Source: an uncultured Maribacter sp. (GTDB taxonomy: Bacteria > Bacteroidota > Bacteroidia > Flavobacteriales > Flavobacteriaceae). From it: a DNA stretch of 64,000 nt. Shown piece by piece: positions 25,973-35,318 of this stretch (positions are counted from its first letter, which is position 1; the number at the start of each line of letters is the position of its first letter). The position numbers and the translations under genes are program-made. The notes beneath the pieces are model-generated. The model did no database searches. It was given only the letters and a program-made list of their open reading frames with translations, and was not told where the DNA came from. The DNA is taken from the NCBI RefSeq assembly GCF_947500985.1, contig NZ_CANMTX010000006.1:124001-188000 (forward strand). Direction: 5' to 3'.

Positions 25973-27133
25973 ATGTCTCAAAAAAAACCTTTAGTTCTAT
26001 TTCTAAATAATATTGCGCCTCTATACAGACAAAATGTTTGGACTAAATATTTAGAATCTGAAAAAATGGATTTGCATTTTTTTTTCGGAAAAGAATCTTC
26101 AACTGGAATAAAGACCATAAATTTTAATGAAAAAAAATTAAAACCTCATACTGGTAAGATTAACATCTTAAAAAATATTTATATTAAACAGTATTTAGTA
26201 TGGCAGAATTTTAACATATTTAATTGGATTAAAAAAAAACCACAAACCATTATTCTATTAGGAGAGTTTAACATTCTCAGTAATTGGATCATTACCTTTT
26301 TCGCAAAAGTTAACAACATAGAAATTGTGTCGAAAGGTCATGGAATGTATGGCAATGAAAAAGGACTTAAATTATTGGCAAGAAAATCTTTTCTTAAAAT
26401 ATGCAACAAACATATTGTTTACGAAAAACATGGAAAAAGCATTTTAAGTAAAAATGGTATTGACCCTGATAATATTCATATTTTGTTTAATTCATTAGAT
26501 TACGAAAAGCAAAAAAAATATAGAGAATTAATACCAGAGTTAAATAAATCAAAAATTCTTTACTTTTTTGATAAACCTGAGCTCCCAACCCTAATTTTCA
26601 TCGGTAGATTAACTAAGGTTAAAAAGTTGGAATTAATTATTGATGCCATCAAACTAATGCAAAAAAACACACCCGTTAACTTTTTAATAGTTGGTGACGG
26701 AAATGAAAAAAGTAATCTTGAGAAACTAGCATCAGAAAGCCTGAATAATAATTGTTATCATTTCTATGGTGAAAGCTATGACGAAGCTGTTAACAATAAT
26801 TTGATTGCAGTAAGTGACTTATGCGTTTCACCTGGCAATGTAGGTTTAACAGCCATCCATTCTTTGAGCTACGGAACGCCCGTTTGTACCCATTCCAATC
26901 TAATGGAACAAATGCCAGAGGCAGAAGCGATACTAGATGGTATCAACGGTGTTTTATTTGAACAAAACGATGTAGAAAGTCTTAAGGATGCCATAACATC
27001 ATGGATAAACAAAATACATGACAGACAAAAAGTAAGAGAGAATTGCTATAAAGTCATTGATGAATATTACAATCCAAATTACCAAAAAAAGGTTATTGAG
27101 AATCTAATCGAAGGTAACAAGCCATTTATATGA
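25973..27133 (+). CDS. GT4-family glycosyltransferase with altered EX7E motif
   Basis: A 386-residue GT-B protein. The C-terminal donor domain has IFIGRLTKVK (208-217), LIVGDGNE and SDLCVSPGNVGLTAIHSLSYGTPV (283-304, split over two motifs). The usual glutamates of the EX7E signature are replaced by Gly288 and His296. This SPGNVGL variant belongs to a GT4 subgroup seen in capsule clusters, so it is probably active. The acceptor domain is Lys/Asn-rich. The gene is followed by a 283-base non-coding gap, the longest inside the cluster. Confidence 0.8.
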   Translation: MSQKKPLVLFLNNIAPLYRQNVWTKYLESEKMDLHFFFGKESSTGIKTINFNEKKLKPHTGKINILKNIYIKQYLVWQNFNIFNWIKKKPQTIILLGEFNILSNWIITFFAKVNNIEIVSKGHGMYGNEKGLKLLARKSFLKICNKHIVYEKHGKSILSKNGIDPDNIHILFNSLDYEKQKKYRELIPELNKSKILYFFDKPELPTLIFIGRLTKVKKLELIIDAIKLMQKNTPVNFLIVGDGNEKSNLEKLASESLNNNCYHFYGESYDEAVNNNLIAVSDLCVSPGNVGLTAIHSLSYGTPVCTHSNLMEQMPEAEAILDGINGVLFEQNDVESLKDAITSWINKIHDRQKVRENCYKVIDEYYNPNYQKKVIENLIEGNKPFI

Positions 27134-27416
27134 AAATCTATCGCTGATATTAACAGCAATGTTAGATTTACTTTCTTAACATTTTGTAATAGACTTCTCC
27201 CCATTTTTTTTGTGATAACATGAGAATTTGCTATTGTATAATACCTCACTGATATGAAGTTAAAACAGCAAATCTAATTAGTATTAAATAATATATTCAT
27301 TGTAAGAAAATTAATCAATAGATTCTATAAAAGCTTTACATCTATTATATACTCTATATACCGATTAATAATTATTATTAGTCTTTTTTATCTAAAATTT
27401 GCTTCAAAATCAAAAC
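27134..27416. other. AT-rich gap inside the glycosyltransferase cluster
   Basis: 283 bases with no open frame of note. An imperfect hairpin just after the preceding stop (AAATCTA...GCTG / CAGC...TAGATTT) could be a weak terminator, but no T-run follows. No exact TAnnTTTG is present. Confidence 0.4.
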
Positions 27417-28448
27417 ATGACAGAGTATATAGCCACCTGGGTTTATTTAGATTCCTCTTCTGAAAAGTCAAAATATCCAAACAATAAAGGAGATTCTACA
27501 ACGCCTGAATTTCAAGCCGTTTACTGGCGTTGTATTGTATTATTTTTTAAAACTTCATTACGTTTTAATAAAAATGTTACTCATTTAATATTTACAAATA
27601 CTACTCATATACCAACTATAGATGGTATGGACTTAAATGTATTTTTTAAAAAAAATAATATTGAAGTAGTCACTTTAGATAACAAATACCCACTACCGAA
27701 TAACTATTTTGGAAAATTCAGAAATCAATATTTCGAGTTTTCCATTATCGACCACATGGCTACCAGAATGCAAAATGAAGATGGTTTTCTTTTGCTTGAC
27801 TCTGATTGTATCTTCACCCAACCAATGGATAATGCTTTTAAAGAACTAAAAGCAGAAGAAATGGCAATTACCTATGTTGTTGATCATGAAACCGATTACA
27901 TGATACATGGCGTTAGCGGAGATAATATGAAAGAGATATTCAATGACTTTGGTGTTGTTTTAGATCAAAACCCATATTACAGTGGAGGTGAACTTTTATT
28001 CGCTAAAGGAGCTTTTATAAAAAATGTTTCAAACGATTTTCCTCAATTGTTTGAAGATATGCTTAAACGACATAAAGAAGGAAAAATTAAGTTTAACGAA
28101 GAAGCCCACGTACTTAGTTATTACTTTTATAAGCATAACGCACTTATGTCCGGAATGGATAAGTATATAAAACGTTTATGGACTAATAGAAACTATTTTA
28201 GAAATGTTCAGCCTGATGATGTTAACCTTGCCATTTGGCATTTACCTAATGAAAAAAATACCGGTTTAGATAAATTATTCAGTATGCTTACAAATGGCAA
28301 TGATTTTACATTATTACCAGAAAAAGAATATTTAGAAACCGTTCATGATACATTATTAAAAAAGTCAAATTACAAGAAAGACTATATTGCTATGTTTAAA
28401 GATTTTGGCTCAAAATTTTTAATGATGGTGGGTTTAAAAACTAAATAA
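27417..28448 (+). CDS. Putative GT-A-type glycosyltransferase, family not recognised
   Basis: A 343-residue soluble protein. I cannot assign a named family. It has a central hydrophobic strand ending in LLLDSDC (DSD at 128-130), like the DxD of GT-A enzymes. An FGKFRNQYFEF segment lies about 25 residues earlier, and YYSGGELLFAKG and FNEEAHVLSYYF segments could form the acceptor site. Its place among glycosyltransferases supports such a role. The start is the ATG at 27417; an in-frame TTG lies 18 bases upstream. It ends 5 bases before the next gene. Confidence 0.6.
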   Translation: MTEYIATWVYLDSSSEKSKYPNNKGDSTTPEFQAVYWRCIVLFFKTSLRFNKNVTHLIFTNTTHIPTIDGMDLNVFFKKNNIEVVTLDNKYPLPNNYFGKFRNQYFEFSIIDHMATRMQNEDGFLLLDSDCIFTQPMDNAFKELKAEEMAITYVVDHETDYMIHGVSGDNMKEIFNDFGVVLDQNPYYSGGELLFAKGAFIKNVSNDFPQLFEDMLKRHKEGKIKFNEEAHVLSYYFYKHNALMSGMDKYIKRLWTNRNYFRNVQPDDVNLAIWHLPNEKNTGLDKLFSMLTNGNDFTLLPEKEYLETVHDTLLKKSNYKKDYIAMFKDFGSKFLMMVGLKTK

Positions 28449-28453
28449 TTAAT

Positions 28454-29677
28454 TTGACAAGAAATAAAAAAAACATAGTTCAAATAAATGTAGAATCAAA
28501 TTTTGGATCTACAGGTAAAATTTGTGTGAACATAAGTGATTATTTAGAATCTCATGAAAACGAGCCGCATATCGCACATGGTCCTATTCATAGAGATACC
28601 AATAACAGCACCTACCAAATAGGAACTAAATTTGATTATTACCTACATATACTAAACACCAGAATCTTTGACAAACATGGTCTTGGCTCTAAAAAAGCTA
28701 CCAAGGAATTTTTAAAAAAACTCAAAGATTCTAAACCAGATTTAATTCACCTTCATAATATTCATGGATATTACATTAATTATGAATTGTTATTTCAATT
28801 TGTAAAAGATACTGAAATACCTGTGGTATGGACCTTACATGATTGTTGGTCATTTACTGGGCATTGCACACATTTTGAATATATTGATTGTGAGAAATAT
28901 AAAACAGCCTGTACAAAGTGTCCATTAACGCATACCTATCCTAAAAGCTGGTTAATTGATCGGTCTTTAAAAAATTTTAATCAGAAGAAAGAATCATTTA
29001 CAGGAGTAAAAAACTTAACATTGGTACCTGTATCTAAATGGCTTGCTACTAAAGTAGAGCAATCCTTCTTAAGCCCCTACCCTATTCATACTATTACCAA
29101 CGGCATAGATATTAATATATTTAAACCAGTACAAGATTCAAATTATAAAAAAGAAAAAGGATGGGAAGGTTTAAAAATAATTCTTGGCGTTGCCAGTGTA
29201 TGGGATAAAACCAAAGGATGGGAAGATTTCATCAAAATTGCTCCAAATCTTAAGGAAGATGAAAGAATTATATTAGTTGGCTTGAGTAAACAACAAATTG
29301 AAACACTACCAAAAAATATTATAGGTATTAAAAGAACTGATTCAAAAGAAGAATTGATAGAATTGTATTCTCTTGCAGATGTTTTTATGAATTTAACCTA
29401 TGCTGACACCTACCCTACTACAAATTTAGAAGCACTTGCTTGTGGCACACCAGTAATTACATATAATACCGGTGGTAGTGTAGAAGAGATTACCGATTAT
29501 AATGGTGCAATTGTTGAACAAGGAAACTATTTAGATGCTTATAAAACTTTTGACAACATGGGTAATATTTTTAAAAAAATACACTCACAAACCATTAGAA
29601 ATAATGCAATTAAGAAGTTCGACAAAAATTTTCAGTTAAAAAAGTATGACGAACTATACCAATCTCTTTTAAATTAA
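28454..29677 (+). CDS. GT4-family glycosyltransferase (WcaC-like)
   Basis: A 407-residue GT-B protein. The N-terminal half has HLHNIHGYYINY and WTLHDCWSFTGHCTHF followed by a Cys cluster (C, C, CTKCP), typical of colanic-acid WcaC-type transferases. The C-terminal half has WDKTKGWEDF, a poorly conserved diphosphate loop and NLEALACGTPVITYNTGG. It starts with TTG, which is well supported because no ATG occurs in frame before the conserved region and the TTG is followed directly by the first beta strand. It lies 5 bases downstream of the previous gene and is probably co-transcribed with it. Confidence 0.85.
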   Translation: MTRNKKNIVQINVESNFGSTGKICVNISDYLESHENEPHIAHGPIHRDTNNSTYQIGTKFDYYLHILNTRIFDKHGLGSKKATKEFLKKLKDSKPDLIHLHNIHGYYINYELLFQFVKDTEIPVVWTLHDCWSFTGHCTHFEYIDCEKYKTACTKCPLTHTYPKSWLIDRSLKNFNQKKESFTGVKNLTLVPVSKWLATKVEQSFLSPYPIHTITNGIDINIFKPVQDSNYKKEKGWEGLKIILGVASVWDKTKGWEDFIKIAPNLKEDERIILVGLSKQQIETLPKNIIGIKRTDSKEELIELYSLADVFMNLTYADTYPTTNLEALACGTPVITYNTGGSVEEITDYNGAIVEQGNYLDAYKTFDNMGNIFKKIHSQTIRNNAIKKFDKNFQLKKYDELYQSLLN

Positions 29678-29757
29678 CGTTAGACAATACATATCAACCA
29701 TATATTAAAAAACTAACATTTTCAAATCAACGATTGAAAATTGAAAAAGTCCCTTTA

Positions 29758-30837
29758 ATGAATTTAATTTTAGATAACATTATATTTTCTTTACAAGATG
29801 CTGGAGGTATATCAAATTATTGGTACCAAATCTTAAAAAGAATTAAAAAAGAAGAGGGCTTACACATATACCTATTTGATGATTCTGAAAAATCTTCTAA
29901 TATTTTCAGACAAGAGCTAAATCTTTCTAATTTTGAACACTTAGGCAAAAGTCCAGGTTTGGTTGGTAGATATACCAATCCGAAGCTTGCCCAACTGAGT
30001 GAAAAAGCAATTTTTCATTCCAGTTACTATCGCTATTCTAGAAACTCTAAACATATAAATATCACTACGGTTCATGATTTTACTTATGAACATTATTTCT
30101 CTGGCATACAGTTATATGCACATACAAACCAAAAAAGAAAAGCATTAGTAAATTCTGATGGTATAATATGTGTTTCGGAAAATACAAAACGAGATATGCT
30201 CTACTTTTTTCCTGAGTTAGCCGATAAAAAAATTATTGTCATTCCTCATGGTGTAGGTACTAATTTTTACCAAATAGATAAAAAAGAATTAAAGGATAAA
30301 GTATATTTTGATGGTAGACCATTTATATTATATGTAGGTGACCGAAAGGCTTTATATAAAAACTTTAATCTTACAGTTAGAGCCAGTAAACTAAGTGGAC
30401 TGCCCTTAGCAATAATTGGAGGTAGCCCTTTAAGCGAAAAAGAACAGACCTATATCAAAGCTAAATTACAAACTGAAGATTATATCCATTTTAATGGTGT
30501 TTCTAATGAAGAGCTTAATGAATTTTATAATCAAGCACTTTGTCTGGTCTACCCTTCATCGTACGAAGGTTTTGGTCTTCCGCTTTTAGAAGCCCAAAGT
30601 GCAGGTTGTCCAGTTATAGCGATGAATACATCTTCAATACCAGAAGTTGTAGAAGAAAGTGGTATTCTCTTAGAAGAAGAATCACCGCAACTTATTGCTG
30701 AACATATTAAGCAATTACTGGTTGAAGAGTACAGAAATGATCTAGTTCAAAAAGGGTTAGAAAATGTCAAAAGGTTTACTTGGAATAATACATTTCAAAA
30801 AACATTAGACTTTTATAAAGAATTAATAAACCAATAA
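29758..30837 (+). CDS. GT4-family glycosyltransferase (mannosyltransferase-like)
   Basis: A 359-residue GT-B protein. The start region LQDAGGISNYW and the C-terminal EGFGLPLLEAQSAGCPVIA carry the complete EX7E signature; SSIPEVV follows. The VTVHD/THVHDFTYE-like segment (TTVHDFTYEHY) and the overall length match GT4 mannosyltransferases of the WbaZ/MtfB type, though the donor is not certain. An in-frame TTG at 29734 would add eight residues; I prefer the ATG at 29758, which opens on the first beta strand. Confidence 0.85.
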   Translation: MNLILDNIIFSLQDAGGISNYWYQILKRIKKEEGLHIYLFDDSEKSSNIFRQELNLSNFEHLGKSPGLVGRYTNPKLAQLSEKAIFHSSYYRYSRNSKHINITTVHDFTYEHYFSGIQLYAHTNQKRKALVNSDGIICVSENTKRDMLYFFPELADKKIIVIPHGVGTNFYQIDKKELKDKVYFDGRPFILYVGDRKALYKNFNLTVRASKLSGLPLAIIGGSPLSEKEQTYIKAKLQTEDYIHFNGVSNEELNEFYNQALCLVYPSSYEGFGLPLLEAQSAGCPVIAMNTSSIPEVVEESGILLEEESPQLIAEHIKQLLVEEYRNDLVQKGLENVKRFTWNNTFQKTLDFYKELINQ

Positions 30838-30855
30838 GTTTATACCAATTTTGTA

Positions 30856-31629
30856 ATGAGTATAGAAAAGCAAGATATAAAATCATTGGTAAGCATTATA
30901 ACCGGTACTTATAACAGTTCTAAATTTATTAGTGATTGTGTTAGCAGTATCGATAATCAAGTCTATGACAACATTGAGCATATTATAATTGATGGTAATT
31001 CTAAAGACAATACCGTTTCCATCATTGAAGATATGCCTAACAGAGTATCTAAAATCATATCAGAAAAAGATGATGGTATTTATGATGCTATGAACAAAGG
31101 TTTGAAATTAGCAGAAGGAGATATATTAGGTATTCTTAACTCTGATGATTTTTATAACTCCAATGAAGTAATACAAAGTGTCGTAAAAGCTTTTGAAGAT
31201 CCAAACATTGATTGTGTGTATGGAGATTTAGTTTATGTTGAACAATTAAATACTGATAAAGTAGTTAGAAATTGGGTGACAGGACCGTATAAAGAAAATG
31301 CGTTTAAGAAAGGTTGGCATCCTGCACATCCATCATTTTTTGTTAGAAATTCTATTTATAAAAAATTAGGATATTTTGATTTGAATTTTGGTCTTGCCGC
31401 TGACTTTGAATTAATGCTACGCTTTTTAGAAAAACATAAAATAAAAGGTACCTACCTACCAACGCCCATGGTTAGAATGAGGCTTGGTGGTGCCACTAAT
31501 AAAAGTTTAAAAAATATTTTACAAGGAAATAAAGAATGTGTTGAAGCGTTTAAAGCAAACGATTTAAAAGTTTCAGCGGCATACCCCTTATATAGACTAC
31601 TACCCAAATTAAAACAATTTCTTAAATGA
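30856..31629 (+). CDS. GT2-family glycosyltransferase (WcaE/WcaA-like)
   Basis: A 257-residue GT2 protein: VSIITGTYNSSKFI, IIDGNSKDNT in place of DDGSxD, DDGIYDAMNKGL, and the metal-binding NSDDFY at about 98-103. The IYDAMNKG motif marks the group that includes colanic-acid WcaE. HPAHPSFFV and GLAADFELMLRF form the acceptor side. It is an inverting cytoplasmic enzyme of the repeat-unit assembly. The stop overlaps the next start by four bases (ATGA), so the two are translationally coupled. Confidence 0.88.
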   Translation: MSIEKQDIKSLVSIITGTYNSSKFISDCVSSIDNQVYDNIEHIIIDGNSKDNTVSIIEDMPNRVSKIISEKDDGIYDAMNKGLKLAEGDILGILNSDDFYNSNEVIQSVVKAFEDPNIDCVYGDLVYVEQLNTDKVVRNWVTGPYKENAFKKGWHPAHPSFFVRNSIYKKLGYFDLNFGLAADFELMLRFLEKHKIKGTYLPTPMVRMRLGGATNKSLKNILQGNKECVEAFKANDLKVSAAYPLYRLLPKLKQFLK

Positions 31630-32537
31630 AAGTTCTAATAACAGGTGGCAATGGATTTTTAGGTAGCTATTTCGTAAATCATTGGAAAGCGAAAGGAAAC
31701 GAGGTTTTCACCTTAGGAAGAGGTGAAAAAAGTGATTTAAAATGTAATATCAAAGATGAAATACCTAAAATTAATCAAGACATTGATTATGTTATTCATA
31801 TAGCAGGAAAAGCACATAGTATTCCTAAAAGTAAAGCAGATGAAGAGGATTTTTACAATGTAAACGTAAAAGGAACAGCTAATCTACTAAAGGGTTTAAA
31901 CCAAAAAAACATAAAAGGTTTTATGTTTATTAGTAGCGTTGCTGTTTATGGTGCTAAACATGGATCAAATATTACTGAAAAAAACAACTTAGAAGCCACA
32001 GATAGTTACGGAAAAACAAAAATTGAAGCTGAAAAAATAATTACAGAATGGGGATTAAAAGAAAATATTACGATTTCAATTATAAGACCCCCATTGATAA
32101 TAGGTAAAAATGCACCTGGCAATTTAGGTAAGATGATTACCGGAATTGAAAAGGGACGGTATTTTAATATTGCGGACGGAAAAGCAAAACGATCTGTAGT
32201 TTTAGCGGAGGATTTGGCAAATTTTTCAACAGATCTAATATCTATTGGTGGAGTATATAATTTAACAGATGGTTTTGATGCTAGTTTCAATCAACTATCA
32301 GATGTTATTTCAAAAGCTAAGAATAAACAAAAAGTAAAGAATATGCCTCTTTGGTTAGCCAAAGGAATTGCGAAAACTGGAGATTTCATTGAACTAATAT
32401 TAAAAAAAGAAGCTCCTTTTTCAACAAAAAAATTAAAACAAATGACAACTGATTTAACGTTCAGTTCAAATAAAGCTAGTGCAATAGGTTGGAAACCGAA
32501 TGGAGTAGTTACGAACGTTGACTTATGGATTAATTAA
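31626..32537 (+). CDS. NAD-dependent epimerase/reductase (WbpV-like SDR)
   Basis: A 303-residue extended SDR with GxxGxxG at 7-13, IHIAGKAHS, ISSVAVYG and the catalytic pair Y128/K132 (YGKTK). The AGKAH segment and length resemble the reductase/epimerase found beside WbpL-type initiating transferases in O-antigen clusters, where it reduces a 4-keto-6-deoxy-HexNAc to make UDP-QuiNAc or UDP-FucNAc. A WbpL-like gene is indeed two genes downstream. No C-6 dehydratase for UDP-GlcNAc is seen in the window. It might instead reduce the GMD product. Its start overlaps the upstream glycosyltransferase gene. Confidence 0.75.
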   Translation: MKVLITGGNGFLGSYFVNHWKAKGNEVFTLGRGEKSDLKCNIKDEIPKINQDIDYVIHIAGKAHSIPKSKADEEDFYNVNVKGTANLLKGLNQKNIKGFMFISSVAVYGAKHGSNITEKNNLEATDSYGKTKIEAEKIITEWGLKENITISIIRPPLIIGKNAPGNLGKMITGIEKGRYFNIADGKAKRSVVLAEDLANFSTDLISIGGVYNLTDGFDASFNQLSDVISKAKNKQKVKNMPLWLAKGIAKTGDFIELILKKEAPFSTKKLKQMTTDLTFSSNKASAIGWKPNGVVTNVDLWIN

Positions 32538-32564
32538 GATAAGACCATTTTAAAACTATAAATA

Positions 32565-34280
32565 ATGATAATTTTAGGATTAAACACACATCACGCAGAC
32601 TCTTCAGCAGCAATATTTGTTGATGGTAAATTAATTGCCGCTACAGAAGAAGAGCGTTTTACAAGAATAAAACATTGGGCAGGCTTCCCTGCCGAGGCTA
32701 TTAAGTTTTGTTTAAAAGAGGCTAATACTACTTTAGAAGAAGTAGATTATATCACCTTAGGTAGAGATCCTAAAGCTAAAATTGATAAGAAGGCACTTTA
32801 TGCACTTACCAATTTAAAGACAGGTACTTCATTATTAAAAAATCGTTGGGAAAATAGAAAAGATATTTCTTCTATGGCCGAACAATTTGAAAATGCGTTT
32901 AATATTCCTCAAGATATTATCAATGCCAAATTAATTAATGTAGAACATCATAGAGCTCACTTAGCATCAGCTTTCTTTGCTAGCCCATTTGAAGAATCTG
33001 CAATAATATCAATTGACGGATCCGGTGATTTTACGACCACAATGTTTGCTTATGGAAAAGGGAATAAAATAGAAGTTTTAGATTCTATCGACTACCCAGT
33101 TTCGTTAGGTTTTCTGTACACGGCATTTACTCACTTTTTAGGTTTCCCACATTATGGTGATGAATATAAAGTAATGGGTTTAGCCCCTTATGGAGAACCT
33201 AAATATGTAGATAAAGTAAAGAAGTTATTAAAATTTAAGGACAAAGGTCTTTGGACTTGGAAGAAGCAATATTTCGGTGAAATAAAAGCTTTGTATGAGA
33301 ACAATCAACCTATTGTTGAACCTTTCTTTACTAAAAAGTTCGAAGAGCTTTTTGGTACACCTAGAGATCCAAAAGGAGAGTTAACACAATACCATAAAGA
33401 TTTAGCAAAATCTGTACAGGTAGCTACAGAAGATGTCATTTTCCATATGGCAAATCATTTACAAAAAGCTACAGGAAGTAAGAATATCTGCATTGCCGGT
33501 GGGGTTGCACAAAACTCTGTTGCAAACGGAAAAATAATTGCAAATACAGACTTTGATAATCTTTATATACCATCTGCTGGTCATGATGCTGGTATTTCTA
33601 TGGGGTCTGCGTTATACCACTATAATCAAACGTTAGACTTCCCAAGGGCAGGTGAACAAAAATCTGCATCAACAGGTTCACATTTCAGTAATGATGAAAT
33701 TGAGGCTTATTTAAAGAGCAAAGGTGTTTCTTATAAAAAAATGGAAGATGCCGAACTTTACGACTATATTTCAGATAAGTTAATTGTTCCTTCGGTTGTA
33801 GGGTGGTATCAAGGTAGAGCTGAATTTGGACCAAGAGCACTTGGTAACAGATCTATTATTGCAGATCCACGTAACGAACAGGCAAAAGAACTCTTAAACT
33901 TAAAAATTAAGCGAAGAGAGAGCTTTAGACCTTTTGCACCTTCTATATTGAAAGAATATGTAGGTGAGTATTTTGAATACGACCAAAATGTTCCTTTTAT
34001 GGAAAAAGTATTTCCTATTAAAAAAGAAAAGCATGCAGAGATACCTGCAGTTACACACGTTGATGGTACTGGAAGATTACAGAGCGTTGATAAAGATGTA
34101 TCACCTAGGTATTACAACTTAATAGAGGCATTTAGAAAAAAGACAGGGGTACCTATCCTTCTAAATACTTCATTTAACGAAAATGAACCTATAGTAAATA
34201 CTCCGGCTGAAGCCTATTCTTGTTTTGAAAGAACAGCTATGGATGTTTTAGTAATGGAGAATATCGTTGTTGAACGCTAA
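32565..34280 (+). CDS. NodU/TobZ-type carbamoyltransferase
   Basis: A 571-residue enzyme with both parts of the family. The N-terminal Kae1-like domain has GLNTHHADSSAA at the start, EEERFTRIKH, and the metal-binding H128/H132 (HHRAH), then SIDGSGD. The C-terminal domain has IAGGVAQNS, GWYQGRAEFGPRALGNRSI and LNTSFNENEPIV. It transfers a carbamoyl group from carbamoyl phosphate, through a carbamoyl-adenylate, to a sugar hydroxyl. Within the cluster this predicts a carbamoylated residue in the polysaccharide. Full length, no lesions. It sits between the WbpV-like and WbpL-like genes, with gaps of 27 and 60 bases. Confidence 0.92.
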   Translation: MIILGLNTHHADSSAAIFVDGKLIAATEEERFTRIKHWAGFPAEAIKFCLKEANTTLEEVDYITLGRDPKAKIDKKALYALTNLKTGTSLLKNRWENRKDISSMAEQFENAFNIPQDIINAKLINVEHHRAHLASAFFASPFEESAIISIDGSGDFTTTMFAYGKGNKIEVLDSIDYPVSLGFLYTAFTHFLGFPHYGDEYKVMGLAPYGEPKYVDKVKKLLKFKDKGLWTWKKQYFGEIKALYENNQPIVEPFFTKKFEELFGTPRDPKGELTQYHKDLAKSVQVATEDVIFHMANHLQKATGSKNICIAGGVAQNSVANGKIIANTDFDNLYIPSAGHDAGISMGSALYHYNQTLDFPRAGEQKSASTGSHFSNDEIEAYLKSKGVSYKKMEDAELYDYISDKLIVPSVVGWYQGRAEFGPRALGNRSIIADPRNEQAKELLNLKIKRRESFRPFAPSILKEYVGEYFEYDQNVPFMEKVFPIKKEKHAEIPAVTHVDGTGRLQSVDKDVSPRYYNLIEAFRKKTGVPILLNTSFNENEPIVNTPAEAYSCFERTAMDVLVMENIVVER

Positions 34281-34340
34281 TCATTGATTTTTAGAAATAT
34301 ACGTTTCTAACTAAAAGAACTTTTAAAAAAGTTAAAATAA

Positions 34341-35318
34341 ATGAGTTCAATTACTCTTTTTGTAATCACATTTTTAATTCTAATTTTTTGTGCCTATTTG
34401 TACATACAACTAGCACAGAAATTTGGAATTGAAGATGTGCCTAATCATAGAAGTTCACACACGCTAAAAACTATTAGAGGAGGTGGTATTCTATTTGTTA
34501 TATCAATATTTATATATTTTTTCAGCCAGTCTTTACCTCTACCCTACCTATTTACTGCTATATTCTTAGTTGCTCTTATTAGTTTTATTGATGATTTAAA
34601 AACACTGGGCACGTTGAGTAGATTTGGAACACAAATCATTGCGGTAGCATTGGTTTTTTATCAATTAAACCTTTTTGGGAATTCTATTTTTATAATTATT
34701 CCTTTATTAATATTCTGCCTAGGCATTGTAAACATTTACAATTTCATGGATGGCATTAATGGTATAACCGGTTTTTATTCGTTAAGCGTATTATTGACCG
34801 TTTTATATTTAAATTACTCAACTAACATTATCGATTATCAAATTTTAGTTTTTGGTATATTAGGTATAGTAGTTTTTGGTTTCTTTAATTTTAGAAAAAA
34901 AGCAATTTTCTTTGCAGGTGACATTGGTAGTATATCTATTGGTGTATTCGTTACATTCTTACTCTTGTTGTTTTCGTTTAAAATGAATTCACCACTTCCA
35001 TTCATGTTTGTCTCGGTTTATTTGGTTGATGGTGGAGTTACTATCATTTCAAGATTATTAAAAAAAGAAAATATTCTTAAACCACATAAGAGTCATCTAT
35101 ATCAAAATCTTGTACATCTAAAATCGGTAAAGCACTTAACTGTTGCAGGCGGCTACGCTATAGTTCAGCTTTTAGTAAATATTATCGTATTAATGGTAAT
35201 ACATGAAAATCTATCACTTCAATTGCTAACTACCATACCTCTTGTTTTAGTACTAATTGTCTTGCATATATTTATTAATAGAAAAATGAAACCTAATCTT
35301 ATTAAGCAGAGCTCATAA
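34341..35318 (+). CDS. Polyprenyl-phosphate sugar-1-phosphate transferase (WecA/WbpL family)
   Basis: A 325-residue membrane protein with about 10 helices. It shows VPNHRSSH with TIRGGG after it, FIDD, NIYNFMDGINGI and FFAGDIGS, the catalytic and Mg-binding motifs of the MraY/WecA family. It transfers a HexNAc-1-phosphate from the UDP-sugar to undecaprenyl phosphate, the first step of repeat-unit assembly at the inner membrane. The length and the upstream WbpV-like SDR point to the WbpL side of the family. It is the last gene of the polysaccharide cluster. Confidence 0.92.
   Translation: MSSITLFVITFLILIFCAYLYIQLAQKFGIEDVPNHRSSHTLKTIRGGGILFVISIFIYFFSQSLPLPYLFTAIFLVALISFIDDLKTLGTLSRFGTQIIAVALVFYQLNLFGNSIFIIIPLLIFCLGIVNIYNFMDGINGITGFYSLSVLLTVLYLNYSTNIIDYQILVFGILGIVVFGFFNFRKKAIFFAGDIGSISIGVFVTFLLLLFSFKMNSPLPFMFVSVYLVDGGVTIISRLLKKENILKPHKSHLYQNLVHLKSVKHLTVAGGYAIVQLLVNIIVLMVIHENLSLQLLTTIPLVLVLIVLHIFINRKMKPNLIKQSS

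Noticed and set aside
18971..32537. Reading gmd and the SDR at 31626 as a standard gmd-fcl pair.
   Set aside because: The SDR lacks the Fcl-type layout, is 11 kb away in another transcription unit, and resembles WbpV-type enzymes beside WbpL-like transferases. The link is kept only as a possibility.
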